A stretch of DNA of 64,000 nucleotides from JADJGC01 sp964576925 (GTDB taxonomy: Bacteria > Zixibacteria > MSB-5A5 > CAIYYT01): NCBI GenBank assembly GCA_964576925.1, contig CAZNWJ010000004.1, positions 133,925 through 197,924 of the forward strand, written 5' to 3'. The translations under genes were made by a program, and so were the position numbers. The notes under the pieces are model-generated. The model searched no databases. It saw nothing but the letters and a program-made list of their open reading frames with translations, and was not told the DNA's origin. This document shows, piece by piece, positions 54,355-62,529 of the stretch; position 1 is the first letter of the stretch, and each line of letters begins with the position of its first letter.

Positions 54355-56691
54355 TCAGCGAGGGAAGGCAAGCTTTAATACGTCGGAGGCGTTCTTGACG
54401 TAATGAATATTGAGCTTGGCGGTCAGTTCTTTCGGAAGTTCTTCGATATCGGGACGATTCGCCCGCGGGACGGCGACATTCGTGATTCCTGCCCGAACGG
54501 CAGAAATTAGCTTGGCGTTCAATCCGCCCACGGCGAGGACTTCGCCCGATAGCGTGATTTCTCCGGAATAGGCAAGTCCTTTGGCGGCAAGCCGTTTCGT
54601 GAACGCCGAACAGAGCGCCACCAGGATCGTGATCCCGGCGGACGGTCCATCCTTCGGGACAGCGCCCTCCGGTAAGTGCAGGTGAATGTCGGTGTTCTTG
54701 AAAATGTCCTTGGGAATCTTGAGTGCCGCTGCCTTCGACTTCAAGTAGGTCAGGGCAGCGCGCGCCGACTCCTGCATCACGTCGCCGAGTTTTCCGGTCA
54801 GCGTCAGTCGACCGCTGCCTTCGGTCAGCGTGATTTCAACGGGCAGAATCTCTCCGCCGGTCCTCGTCCACGCCAGGCCGATCGCTTTGCCGATCATGGT
54901 CACGCCCAGTTCGGTGTCTGAGTACTTGCGCACTCCCAGATACTTCTTCAGGTCGGTGCGTTTGATGTCGTAAGTCCGCTTCTTTTCGCCCTTGGCGACA
55001 CGCTGGGCGATCTGGCGCATGATCGTGCCGACTTGGCGTTCGAGTTCGCGTACACCTGCCTCGCGCGTATAGTCCCGGATAACGGCGCTGATGATTGGCT
55101 TGCTGATCTTGATCTTGTGCTTCGATAGTCCGCTCTCCTGCTGTTGCTTGGGGATCAGGAATTGCTCGGCAATTTGCACCTTCTCAAACTCGAGATAGCC
55201 GGGCAGCTCGATCATCTCCATGCGGTCAAGCAGCGGCCGCGGAATCCCCGCCGTCGTGTTGGCTGTGGTCACGAACAGAATATGCGACAGGTCAAATTCG
55301 CACTCGAGAAAATGGTCCTGAAAGGTCGCATTCTGCTCCGGATCGAGGACTTCAAGAAGTGCCGAAGCCGGATCGCCGTGGAAGTCCATGCCGATTTTGT
55401 CGATCTCGTCGAGCAGGAACACGGGATTTGAGCTGCCAACCTTCTTGAGCATTTGCACGATCCGTCCCGGCATGGCGCCGATATACGTGCGCCGATGGCC
55501 GCGAATTTCCGCCTCATCGCGCACGCCGCCCAGCGACATCCGGGCAAACTTGCGGTCGAGAGCATGAGCAATCGACTTGCCGAGCGAAGTCTTGCCGACA
55601 CCGGGGGGACCCACCAGACAGAGGATCGGACCCTTGACGTTCTTGGCCAACTTGATCACGGCCAGGTGCTCAAGGATGCGGCGCTTGGCCTTCTCCAGCC
55701 CGAAGTGCTCGTTGTCCAGTATCGTCTCCACCTCTTTGAATTCGGTTCGATCAGTCGTCTTGCTGTTCCACGGCATGGCCAGCACCCAGTCAAGATAGCC
55801 GCGAATAACATTGGCCTCCGCCGAATAGGAATGCATGCGGCTGAGACGCGTGACTTCCTCAGAGGCTTTCTTCGTAACAGCCTCAGGCATCGCGGCCTTC
55901 TTGATCCGCTCTTCATAGTCGCTGACATCCGCCGCATCATCGAACTGGCCCAGTTCTTCCTTGATAACCTTGAGTTGATGCTGGAGGTAGAACTCGCGCT
56001 GCGTCTTGTTCAGCGACTCGCGAACACCGGTGTCGATCTCCTGTTCCAGCTTCAGAATTTCGATCTCGCTCGACAGGCTGCCGGCAAGGAGTTCGAGCCG
56101 CTTCGTAACCGACACCGTCTCCAGCAGTTTCTGACGCAGCTCAATCGGAAGCAACACGTGCGCGGCGACAACGTCCGCCAATTTGCCCGGATCGCCGACT
56201 TCGGTCGTGTACGAGAGAATCTCGTCCGGCAGCCGGCGGTTGAGATTGACGTAGTCGGTAAAAGCGGTGGTAACCGTGCGCGTCAGGGCTTCGATGCGCA
56301 GATCATCGGCATCGAAGATGTCCCCTTCCATCCGGACGTGGGCGCCGATGAAACCTTCGTTTGATGTCAGTCGCTTGACCGTTGCCCGGCCGATGCCTTC
56401 CATTAAGACCTTCATCGTGCCGTTAGAGAGCTTCATGACTTGCAGGACGCGCGAGACGGTGCCAAACTGGTAGAGGTCGCCGGCATTCGGGACCTCGGTA
56501 TCCTTGTCTTTCTGCGCCAGAAGCAAAATCTGCTTGTCGCGGACCATCGCCTCCTGCAACGCGTCGACCGAGAACTGGCGGCCGACGATCATCGGATACA
56601 CCATATAGGGGAAGACAATGGTGTCGCGCACCGGCAGAACCGGCAGGAACTCGTTGATGGTTAGCTTTTCGGAGCCGTATTGATAGATCAT
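54355..56691 (-). CDS. lon: ATP-dependent protease Lon
   Basis: The protein has 778 residues from ATG 56691; the frame is open to 56748, inside clpX. It degrades misfolded and regulatory proteins in the cytoplasm. The N-terminal substrate-binding domain opens with LPVLPVRDTIVFPYMVYP; Walker A is GPPGVGKTSLGKSIA, Walker B FLLDEIDKIG; the proteolytic Ser is in PKDGPSAGIT and its Lys in GGLNAKLISAVRAG. No strong Shine-Dalgarno site precedes the ATG, which lies 19 bases after the clpX stop. No heat-shock element was recognised. Confidence 0.96.
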   Translation of the reverse strand: MIYQYGSEKLTINEFLPVLPVRDTIVFPYMVYPMIVGRQFSVDALQEAMVRDKQILLLAQKDKDTEVPNAGDLYQFGTVSRVLQVMKLSNGTMKVLMEGIGRATVKRLTSNEGFIGAHVRMEGDIFDADDLRIEALTRTVTTAFTDYVNLNRRLPDEILSYTTEVGDPGKLADVVAAHVLLPIELRQKLLETVSVTKRLELLAGSLSSEIEILKLEQEIDTGVRESLNKTQREFYLQHQLKVIKEELGQFDDAADVSDYEERIKKAAMPEAVTKKASEEVTRLSRMHSYSAEANVIRGYLDWVLAMPWNSKTTDRTEFKEVETILDNEHFGLEKAKRRILEHLAVIKLAKNVKGPILCLVGPPGVGKTSLGKSIAHALDRKFARMSLGGVRDEAEIRGHRRTYIGAMPGRIVQMLKKVGSSNPVFLLDEIDKIGMDFHGDPASALLEVLDPEQNATFQDHFLECEFDLSHILFVTTANTTAGIPRPLLDRMEMIELPGYLEFEKVQIAEQFLIPKQQQESGLSKHKIKISKPIISAVIRDYTREAGVRELERQVGTIMRQIAQRVAKGEKKRTYDIKRTDLKKYLGVRKYSDTELGVTMIGKAIGLAWTRTGGEILPVEITLTEGSGRLTLTGKLGDVMQESARAALTYLKSKAAALKIPKDIFKNTDIHLHLPEGAVPKDGPSAGITILVALCSAFTKRLAAKGLAYSGEITLSGEVLAVGGLNAKLISAVRAGITNVAVPRANRPDIEELPKELTAKLNIHYVKNASDVLKLAFPR

Positions 56692-56710
56692 TGCGTGCGT
56701 CAGGAGCTTG

Positions 56711-57958
56711 CTACGCGCTCGCCTTGCCTGACTTGGATGAGCGCTCAATCAAGGGCGGCGCATCGGTAGTAATACATTCCTCGGTAATCACGATCTTGGC
56801 GACGTTGCGATAGGACGGCGCCTCGTACATGATATCCAGCATCTTCTCTTCAAAAATCGAGCGCAGAGCCCGCGCGCCCGTCTTGCGTTTCCTGGCTTCG
56901 CGGACAATCGCCGAGAGTGCTTCCGGCGTGAACTCCAGTTCGATGCCGTCCAGTTGGAACAGCTTCTGGTACTGGCGGGTCAGGCAATTCTTCGGTTCGG
57001 TCAAGATCTGCAACATCGCTTCGTCCGACAGCGGGTCGAGCACCGAAACGACGGGCAGGCGCCCGATCAATTCCGGTATCAAACCGAACTCCAGCAAATC
57101 CTCGGTTTGCACCATGTGCAGCAGCGCAGCGACATCGTCCTTGTCGACGTTCTTCGACTCGGTTTTGAACCCGACTTGCTGCTTACCGACGCGACGCGCG
57201 ATAATCTTGTCGAGGCCGTCAAAAGCCCCGCCGCAGACAAAGAGAATATTGCGCGTATCGATCGGCACAAACGGCTGTTCCGGGTGCTTGCGGCCTCCCT
57301 TCGGCGGGATGTTCGAAACCGTACCCTCCAGGATCTTCAACAATCCCTGCTGGACACCCTCACCCGAAACGTCGCGGGTAATCGACGGATTGGCTGTCTT
57401 GCGGGCGATCTTGTCGATCTCATCGATAAACACGATGCCGATCTCGGCGCGCTCCTTGTCGTAGTCCGCTGCCTGGTAGAGACGCACCAGGATGTTCTCA
57501 ACATCCTCGCCGACATAGCCGGCTTCGGTCAGCACAGTCGCATCGGCGATACTGAACGGTACCGACAGCATCTTGGCCAGAGTCTGGGCCAGAAGTGTCT
57601 TGCCGGTGCCCGTCGGACCCAGCATGAGGATATTCGATTTCTCGATTTCGACTTCGCTGGTCTCCGACTCGTTGAAGATACGCTGGTAGTGGCTGTAGAC
57701 CGCTACCGAGAGCGTTTTCTTGGCTTTATCCTGGCCGATGACGTATTGATCGAGAAAGGCGCGAATCTCTTTCGGCTTGAAGATCTTGACCGGTCGCTGG
57801 ACCGATTTCTTCTTCGGTGTTTCGTCCAGCATATCATGCGTCAGCTCGATGCACTGGTCGCAGATATGCGCGTTGTAACCGGAGAAAAGCTTGCGGACGC
57901 TGTAGGCATCTTTGCCGCAGAATGAACAGCGCTCCACGCGTTTGTTGCTACCGGTCAT
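56711..57958 (-). CDS. clpX: ClpXP protease ATPase subunit ClpX
   Basis: The protein has 415 residues. The N-terminal zinc-binding domain has CSFCGKDAYSV and HICDQCIE. The AAA+ module has Walker A GPTGTGKTLLAQTLAK, Walker B IVFIDEIDKI, and the ClpP-docking IGF-type region is represented by QVGFKTE. It unfolds tagged substrates and feeds them to ClpP. It lies 27 bases after clpP, in the classical tig-clpP-clpX-lon order. Confidence 0.97.
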   Translation of the reverse strand: MTGSNKRVERCSFCGKDAYSVRKLFSGYNAHICDQCIELTHDMLDETPKKKSVQRPVKIFKPKEIRAFLDQYVIGQDKAKKTLSVAVYSHYQRIFNESETSEVEIEKSNILMLGPTGTGKTLLAQTLAKMLSVPFSIADATVLTEAGYVGEDVENILVRLYQAADYDKERAEIGIVFIDEIDKIARKTANPSITRDVSGEGVQQGLLKILEGTVSNIPPKGGRKHPEQPFVPIDTRNILFVCGGAFDGLDKIIARRVGKQQVGFKTESKNVDKDDVAALLHMVQTEDLLEFGLIPELIGRLPVVSVLDPLSDEAMLQILTEPKNCLTRQYQKLFQLDGIELEFTPEALSAIVREARKRKTGARALRSIFEEKMLDIMYEAPSYRNVAKIVITEECITTDAPPLIERSSKSGKASA

Positions 57959-57985
57959 GGCTGTGATCCTTGTTCGGAGTCCCGA

Positions 57986-58585
57986 CTACTTCTTGGCCTC
58001 AGGATTATACACTTCGTCCACCAGGCCGTATTCCTTGGCTTCGACGGCGGACATGAAGTGATTGCGATCGGTATCGGTATGAATCTTGTCGATCGGCTGG
58101 CCCGTGTGTTTCGCCAGGATCTCCGCCAGGCGCTGCTTATGCTGGACCGCCTCGGCGACCTGGATCTCCATGTCGCTGACCTGTCCCTGGGCGCCGCCCA
58201 ACGGCTGGTGGATCATGATGCGCGAGTGCGGCAGGGCCGAGCGCTTGCCGGCTGCGCCGGCGGCCAAAAGAAATGCGCCCATCGAAGCCGCCAATCCCAT
58301 GCAGACCGTCGCTACTTTCGGCTTGATAAACTGCATCGTGTCGTAAATGGCCAACCCCGATGTCACCACACCGCCGGGGGAATTGATATACAAGAAGATG
58401 TCCTTGTTGGCATCCTCAGCCGCCAAAAACAACAGCTGCGCAATCACCAGGTTGGCAATGTTGTCGTCGATCGGTGTCCCGAGAAAGATGATGCGATCTT
58501 TGAGCAGGCGCGAGTAAATGTCGTAGGCGCGTTCGCCGCGGCCCGTCTGTTCCACCACAATCGGGATCAGTTGGTTGTAAGTCAA
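57986..58585 (-). CDS. clpP: ATP-dependent Clp protease proteolytic subunit
   Basis: The protein has 199 residues. Catalytic triad regions are present: Ser in GLAASMGAFLLAAG, His in RIMIHQPLGGAQGQ, and Asp in HTDTDRNHFM. The oligomerisation loop (YINSPGGVVTSGLAIYDTMQ) is intact. It forms the barrel that ClpX loads. It starts 19 bases after the tig stop, probably on the same transcript. Confidence 0.97.
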   Translation of the reverse strand: MTYNQLIPIVVEQTGRGERAYDIYSRLLKDRIIFLGTPIDDNIANLVIAQLLFLAAEDANKDIFLYINSPGGVVTSGLAIYDTMQFIKPKVATVCMGLAASMGAFLLAAGAAGKRSALPHSRIMIHQPLGGAQGQVSDMEIQVAEAVQHKQRLAEILAKHTGQPIDKIHTDTDRNHFMSAVEAKEYGLVDEVYNPEAKK

Positions 58586-58604
58586 AACATCCTCCTTGAA
58601 TTCT

Positions 58605-59894
58605 TCACTCAGGGGAAACCAAAGGTGAGAAGACTTTCTCGATGGTCGACTTGTTGAGAATGTGCTCGATCACCTTGTTTTCCAGGATCGTCTCCTTGAG
58701 ATCGGCAATCCGCCGATTCTCTGTAATCGTCTTACGCGCTTGTTCCAGCGTCATCTTATAGTTATCGGCAAAACGCTGCAGCCACGTATCCAGATCCGAT
58801 TGTTCTACGCGAATCTGCTCTTTTTCCGCAATTTCATGATGCAGCAAGTCCCAGCGAATATGGCGAATCGCTATCGCCCGATATTGCTTGCGCACTTCCT
58901 CTTCGTCAATCGCTTCTTTGGAATTTTGCTTATAATCTTCGACCATCCGGTCCAGGTAACGCTCGACCAGCGCTTCGGGAAGGTCGAAGCGGTTCTTGTC
59001 GATCACCTCCTTGATGACCTCCTCGCGTACGGCATCCAACGCTTCCTTGGTCTTGCGCGCCTGGATATCGGCTTTCAGCTTCTCGCGGAACTCATCGACC
59101 GTCTTGACCTTCTCGTCGAACTGCTTGAAGAACTCCTCGTTCAACTCAACCAGATTGAGCTGGCGGACGACCTTGACGTTGACCTTGAAGCGCACCTTGC
59201 TTCCGGCAAAGCGCTCGTCGAAGTGCTCCTTCGGATAGTCGACTTCGATCTCCGTCTCGGCGCCGGCATCCAAGCCGGTAAGCTGCTTGGTAAACTGCGA
59301 GGCGACCGGGCCTTCGACTAACTCCAATTGAACGTTCTCAAACTTCTTCTGGTCGACCTTGCCGCCGGAATCGCTGACCGCCTCCAGATCGAGAAGCACG
59401 AAATCGCTGGCCTTCGCCGGGCGTTCCACCACTTCCAGCGAGGAATGCTTGCGTTGCAGGAACTCCAGCATTTCGTTGACTTCGCCATCCTTGACTGCGT
59501 CGTCGGGCTGTTTCAGCGTGAATCCGGAGTATTGCTCGAGCTTGATTTCCGGCCGGATCTCAAATTCGGCCGTGTAGGTCAGCGGCTTGCCTTCGCCGAA
59601 ATCGACCTCGCTGATTCGCGGGTAATCGACGGGAGTCAAACCGGACTTCTGGATCGCTTCCTTGTACGATTCGTCCATCAGGTCTTCGAGCACATCCTGG
59701 GCCGCAGCCTGGCCGTAGCGCGCTTTGATCGTGGTCAGCGGCGCGCGACCTTTGCGAAACCCGGGAATCTCCGCCTGCGTCTTCAGCTTGCGGAAGACCT
59801 CGTCAAACTTCTGTTGGACAAATTCCTGGGAAACGGTGATTTTCAGCGTGCGTTTGCACTTCTCCCCCTGGGCAAGCTCAAAAGTGACGCTCAA
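58605..59894 (-). CDS. tig: Trigger factor, ribosome-associated chaperone and peptidyl-prolyl isomerase
   Basis: The protein has 429 residues if TTG 59894 is the start. It lies behind GGAAAGGATT, whereas the longer frame to 59951 runs into tRNA-Leu. The ribosome-binding domain has the signature GFRKGRAPLTTIKARYG (about 44-60). The PPIase (FKBP-like) middle domain has FVLLDLEAV and the GLDAGAETEIEVDYPKEH stretch. The C-terminal helical arms extend to the end. It is first of the tig-clpP-clpX-lon block, which folds or degrades new proteins. Confidence 0.93.
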   Translation of the reverse strand: MSVTFELAQGEKCKRTLKITVSQEFVQQKFDEVFRKLKTQAEIPGFRKGRAPLTTIKARYGQAAAQDVLEDLMDESYKEAIQKSGLTPVDYPRISEVDFGEGKPLTYTAEFEIRPEIKLEQYSGFTLKQPDDAVKDGEVNEMLEFLQRKHSSLEVVERPAKASDFVLLDLEAVSDSGGKVDQKKFENVQLELVEGPVASQFTKQLTGLDAGAETEIEVDYPKEHFDERFAGSKVRFKVNVKVVRQLNLVELNEEFFKQFDEKVKTVDEFREKLKADIQARKTKEALDAVREEVIKEVIDKNRFDLPEALVERYLDRMVEDYKQNSKEAIDEEEVRKQYRAIAIRHIRWDLLHHEIAEKEQIRVEQSDLDTWLQRFADNYKMTLEQARKTITENRRIADLKETILENKVIEHILNKSTIEKVFSPLVSPE

Positions 59895-59921
59895 CGGCGA
59901 ATCCTTTCCAGTGATTATCAA

Positions 59922-60007
59922 TGGTGCGAACGGGGGGACTCGAACCCCCACGGTTATTCACCACTAGATCCTTAGTCTAGCGCGTATACCAATTCCGCCA
60001 CGTTCGC
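59922..60007 (-). tRNA. tRNA-Leu with anticodon AAG
   Basis: An 86-base class II tRNA including an encoded CCA (59922-59924). The acceptor stem GCGAACG/CGTTCGC and T stem GGGGG/CCCCC are perfect. The anticodon stem CTAGA/TCTAG encloses the loop CTAAGGA, so U33 is followed by AAG (complement of 59971-59973) and G37, as in Leu tRNAs reading CUN. Adenine at position 34 is unusual in bacterial Leu tRNAs, where GAG is expected. Confidence 0.88.
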
Positions 60008-60080
60008 ACGCGTGCAGTCGGCGAAAAACTTCTGTCCGGTTGCGGCTGCCTGATGCCGTCCGGAAGCTTATCCTCTCATT

Positions 60081-60162
60081 TGCGAAAGGGGGGACTCGAA
60101 CCCCCACGACCGAAGTCACCAGATCCTAAGTCTGGCGCGTCTGCCAATTCCGCCACTCTCGC
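60081..60162 (-). tRNA. tRNA-Leu(TAG)
   Basis: An 82-base class II tRNA. The acceptor stem GCGAGAG/CTTTCGC has one G-U pair. The anticodon stem CCAGA/TCTGG holds the loop CTTAGGA with anticodon TAG (complement of 60126-60128). CCA is not encoded. It lies 73 bases before the other tRNA-Leu and probably shares its transcript; the two are similar enough to be duplicates. Confidence 0.95.
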
Positions 60163-60252
60163 GAAAACTGCAGCCGCCAGAAGGCCTTCCGGCAGCGGCA
60201 ATAAGGATCGGAATGTACGCGCAGCGCCTATGGCTGTCAAGAGCTTATCTCT

Positions 60253-60286
60253 TGTGCCGGTGGGTGTTGTAATGCTCCTCCGGCAC
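60253..60286. repeat. Hairpin in the gap before the ligase gene
   Basis: GTGCCGG (60253-60259) and CCGGCAC (60280-60286) form a 7-bp stem with a 20-base loop. It lies in the 243-base gap between tRNA-Leu and the O-antigen ligase gene. No T run follows, so it is not a clear terminator. Otherwise this gap shows only a TATATATACT stretch near 60371 that may be part of a promoter. Confidence 0.35.
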
Positions 60287-60405
60287 CGGGTCGCTTGTGC
60301 CGTCCCATCCCGTTAGCAGACAAAGCACTTCCGGGCATTGCTTGCCTGCAGGACGCGAATCTACTACCATTATATATACTGCCAGACGCAAGGGAGTTTG
60401 GGCGA

Positions 60406-62271
60406 TTGCGCGACCTGATTCGAGTCAGTTTTGTGGCGATCATCATCGTATCGCCGTTAATCATCTCATCCGCCACAACCGATGCCGCGCTGTGGCCGCA
60501 AAGCGTCGCTATTGCGCTTCTTCCAGTCATAACCTGCGCACTGCTCCTTGCAATGCGCGACCAACATCGAATTGAATACGGTGCAACTCCGGCGCTAAAG
60601 CTGTTCGCAATCATCTGTGCCGCCCTGATCGCAATCGGTACTCTTTCGTTGTATTGGGCTGTGGCACCTTCCGAGGCATTGCCGGCGCTCGCCAATCTGA
60701 TTCTGGTCGGCTGCCTGGCCATCGTCACGGCGCACTGCCTTACGGTCTCGCTGCTCAAAGTCTCCGATCTGGCCATCGCGGCCGTCGTTGGCGGAGCGGT
60801 GTTGTCAGCCGTCGGATTGCTGCAGTACGCCGGCATCGCGTTCGGTGACCTTCCCGGCAAGGTCGTGCCGTACGGAACACAGGGGAACAAAAACCTCCTG
60901 ACCTCTGCCGTGATGCTCGCACTACCGCTCAGTTTCTACGGCTTTGTAACCGGACCGAACAGGCGCAAATTGGCTGCGGCGGTAGCCTTAGTCCTCGAGA
61001 CAGGACTGATTGCCGCCAGTCGCTCGCGCGGCGCCTGGGTGGCGATCGCGGTGATGTTAGTCTTAGCGGCGTCGTTGGTAGTTCGAGGGAATTCCAAACG
61101 GCGTCAAGACTCTCACCAGCGGCCGCTGCGCGCTCCCTGGCGAACCGCGACCATTATCCTTTGTTTGGGAATTCTCGTCGGTGTCGGCGCTCACGAACTG
61201 CATAAACGCAACGTCCCGACAATACCGACCCAGCTGCTGAACCTGAGTACCGCCTCGATCGAGCATCGCCTCCACCTCTGGCAGACGACGATGCAGATGA
61301 TCGGCGAAGCACCGCTGCTGGGTCAGGGATTGGGACAGTGGAAAATTCATGCGCCGCGCTTCTACGGCGACGCACTCCAGCGCCAGACCACAGAAGTCTC
61401 CTATTTGCGGCCGCACAACGACTTTCTCTGGATCGCGTCTGAAAGCGGGATCATCGGACTACTCCTGACCTTGGCGATATTCGGGCTCGGTCTGGGCGAA
61501 GCACTGCGGAGATTTGCCCGCGATTCCGGAGCAGGCCAGTGGACGGCGTTGATCGCTTTTTGCGGTCTCATCACTTTCGCAGTCGACAGCTCGTTCAGTT
61601 TCTCACGCGAGCGGCCGGCGCTGTTGATGTATCTCGCGCTCTATTTGGGTGTGGCACTTGCGACTGACGTCGCACCTGTCCCGGGGCAGAACTCACGAAA
61701 TCGCTGGCTGAGCCGCGTTGCCTTTGCGAGCATCCTCGCTGCCTCATTGGGCATCGCTGCGTTCTTCGCCGCGCGCTTGCTCTCCGATCTACACACGAAG
61801 CAGGCGATGATCGCCTTGGCAGGGAAGAACTATGACCGGGTGGTCGAGGAAGCTCGCGCCGCCGACCGCTGGCACTCACGGTTTGACTACGGAGCAATAC
61901 CGTTGCGCGGTTACGCCGGGTTTGCTCTCTTCGAATCAGGGCGCTATACCGAGGCGGTCGAAGAGCTGAGTGCCGCCTACAAATTGAATCCCTACAGTTA
62001 TGCTGTGTTGAACAACCTCGCAGCCGCGCACCTCTTCGGAGGCAGCTACGCCGAGTCTGGACGTTTCTATCAGGAGTCGCTCAGGCTCTGGCCTCAGGCC
62101 GACCAGAGCTTGCTCAGTTATGCCATACTGAACTACGTCACCGGCCAATTCGATTCGGCTGCAGTTTACCTGTCGCGGATCGAGGCGCCCGACAGCCTGC
62201 CACGCTTCGCTCAATATCATAGACTCGTCACTGACAGCCTGGAAGCGAGAACGCATCGCAAGAACCGCTGA
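60406..62271 (+). CDS. O-antigen ligase/polymerase-like membrane protein with C-terminal TPR repeats
   Basis: The protein has 621 residues if TTG 60406 is used, nine bases after AGGGAG; the frame reaches back to 60295 but without a ribosome-binding site. About 11-12 membrane segments precede a long loop (about 240-400) with the Wzy_C-type motif LHLWQTTMQMIGEAPLLGQGLGQWKIHAPRFYGD in two parts and RPHNDFLWIASESGIIGLLL, where Arg and His are typical of WaaL/Wzy transfer enzymes. The C-terminal 130 residues contain TPR-like helix pairs (ESGRYTEAVEELSAAYKLNP, GSYAESGRFYQESLRLWP). It likely joins or polymerises a surface polysaccharide. Confidence 0.82.
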   Translation: MRDLIRVSFVAIIIVSPLIISSATTDAALWPQSVAIALLPVITCALLLAMRDQHRIEYGATPALKLFAIICAALIAIGTLSLYWAVAPSEALPALANLILVGCLAIVTAHCLTVSLLKVSDLAIAAVVGGAVLSAVGLLQYAGIAFGDLPGKVVPYGTQGNKNLLTSAVMLALPLSFYGFVTGPNRRKLAAAVALVLETGLIAASRSRGAWVAIAVMLVLAASLVVRGNSKRRQDSHQRPLRAPWRTATIILCLGILVGVGAHELHKRNVPTIPTQLLNLSTASIEHRLHLWQTTMQMIGEAPLLGQGLGQWKIHAPRFYGDALQRQTTEVSYLRPHNDFLWIASESGIIGLLLTLAIFGLGLGEALRRFARDSGAGQWTALIAFCGLITFAVDSSFSFSRERPALLMYLALYLGVALATDVAPVPGQNSRNRWLSRVAFASILAASLGIAAFFAARLLSDLHTKQAMIALAGKNYDRVVEEARAADRWHSRFDYGAIPLRGYAGFALFESGRYTEAVEELSAAYKLNPYSYAVLNNLAAAHLFGGSYAESGRFYQESLRLWPQADQSLLSYAILNYVTGQFDSAAVYLSRIEAPDSLPRFAQYHRLVTDSLEARTHRKNR

Positions 62272-62369
62272 CTCGTTCGCGTGCTGCGAAAAATCGCTTG
62301 AATTCGCCGCCCGAAGTCGTTTATTTCTCCTCGCTCCGCCCTCGGGAGGAGTTGTTGAGCCGCACTCAC

Positions 62370-62444
62370 GGCGCTATCGTCTAGTGGTTAGGACGGGTGG
62401 TTCTCAGCCATCAAACCGGGGTTCGACTCCCCGTAGCGCTACCA
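62370..62444 (+). tRNA. tRNA-Glu(CTC)
   Basis: A 75-base tRNA with encoded CCA (62442-62444). The acceptor stem GGCGCTA/TAGCGCT ends in a G1-U72 wobble. The anticodon stem GGTGG/CCATC encloses TTCTCAG with anticodon CTC (62403-62405). The D arm TCGTCTAGTGG and the T loop TTCGACT are typical of bacterial tRNA-Glu. Confidence 0.93.
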
Positions 62445-62529
62445 ATACAAATGACGATCCCGCGCGCCGCGCGGGATCGTCACGTTTTTGCCGATAAGTT
62501 ACGCACGGACAATTGGGCCGGCTTCCACT

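Noticed and set aside
59972..59974. Reading the first tRNA-Leu as anticodon TAA
   Set aside because: With the perfect stem CTAGA/TCTAG the loop is CTAAGGA, which places AAG, not TAA, after U33; G37 also fits a CUN-reading tRNA.
60367..60380. TATATATACT as a promoter for the O-antigen ligase gene
   Set aside because: No -35-like hexamer lies 16-18 bases upstream; kept only as a remark.
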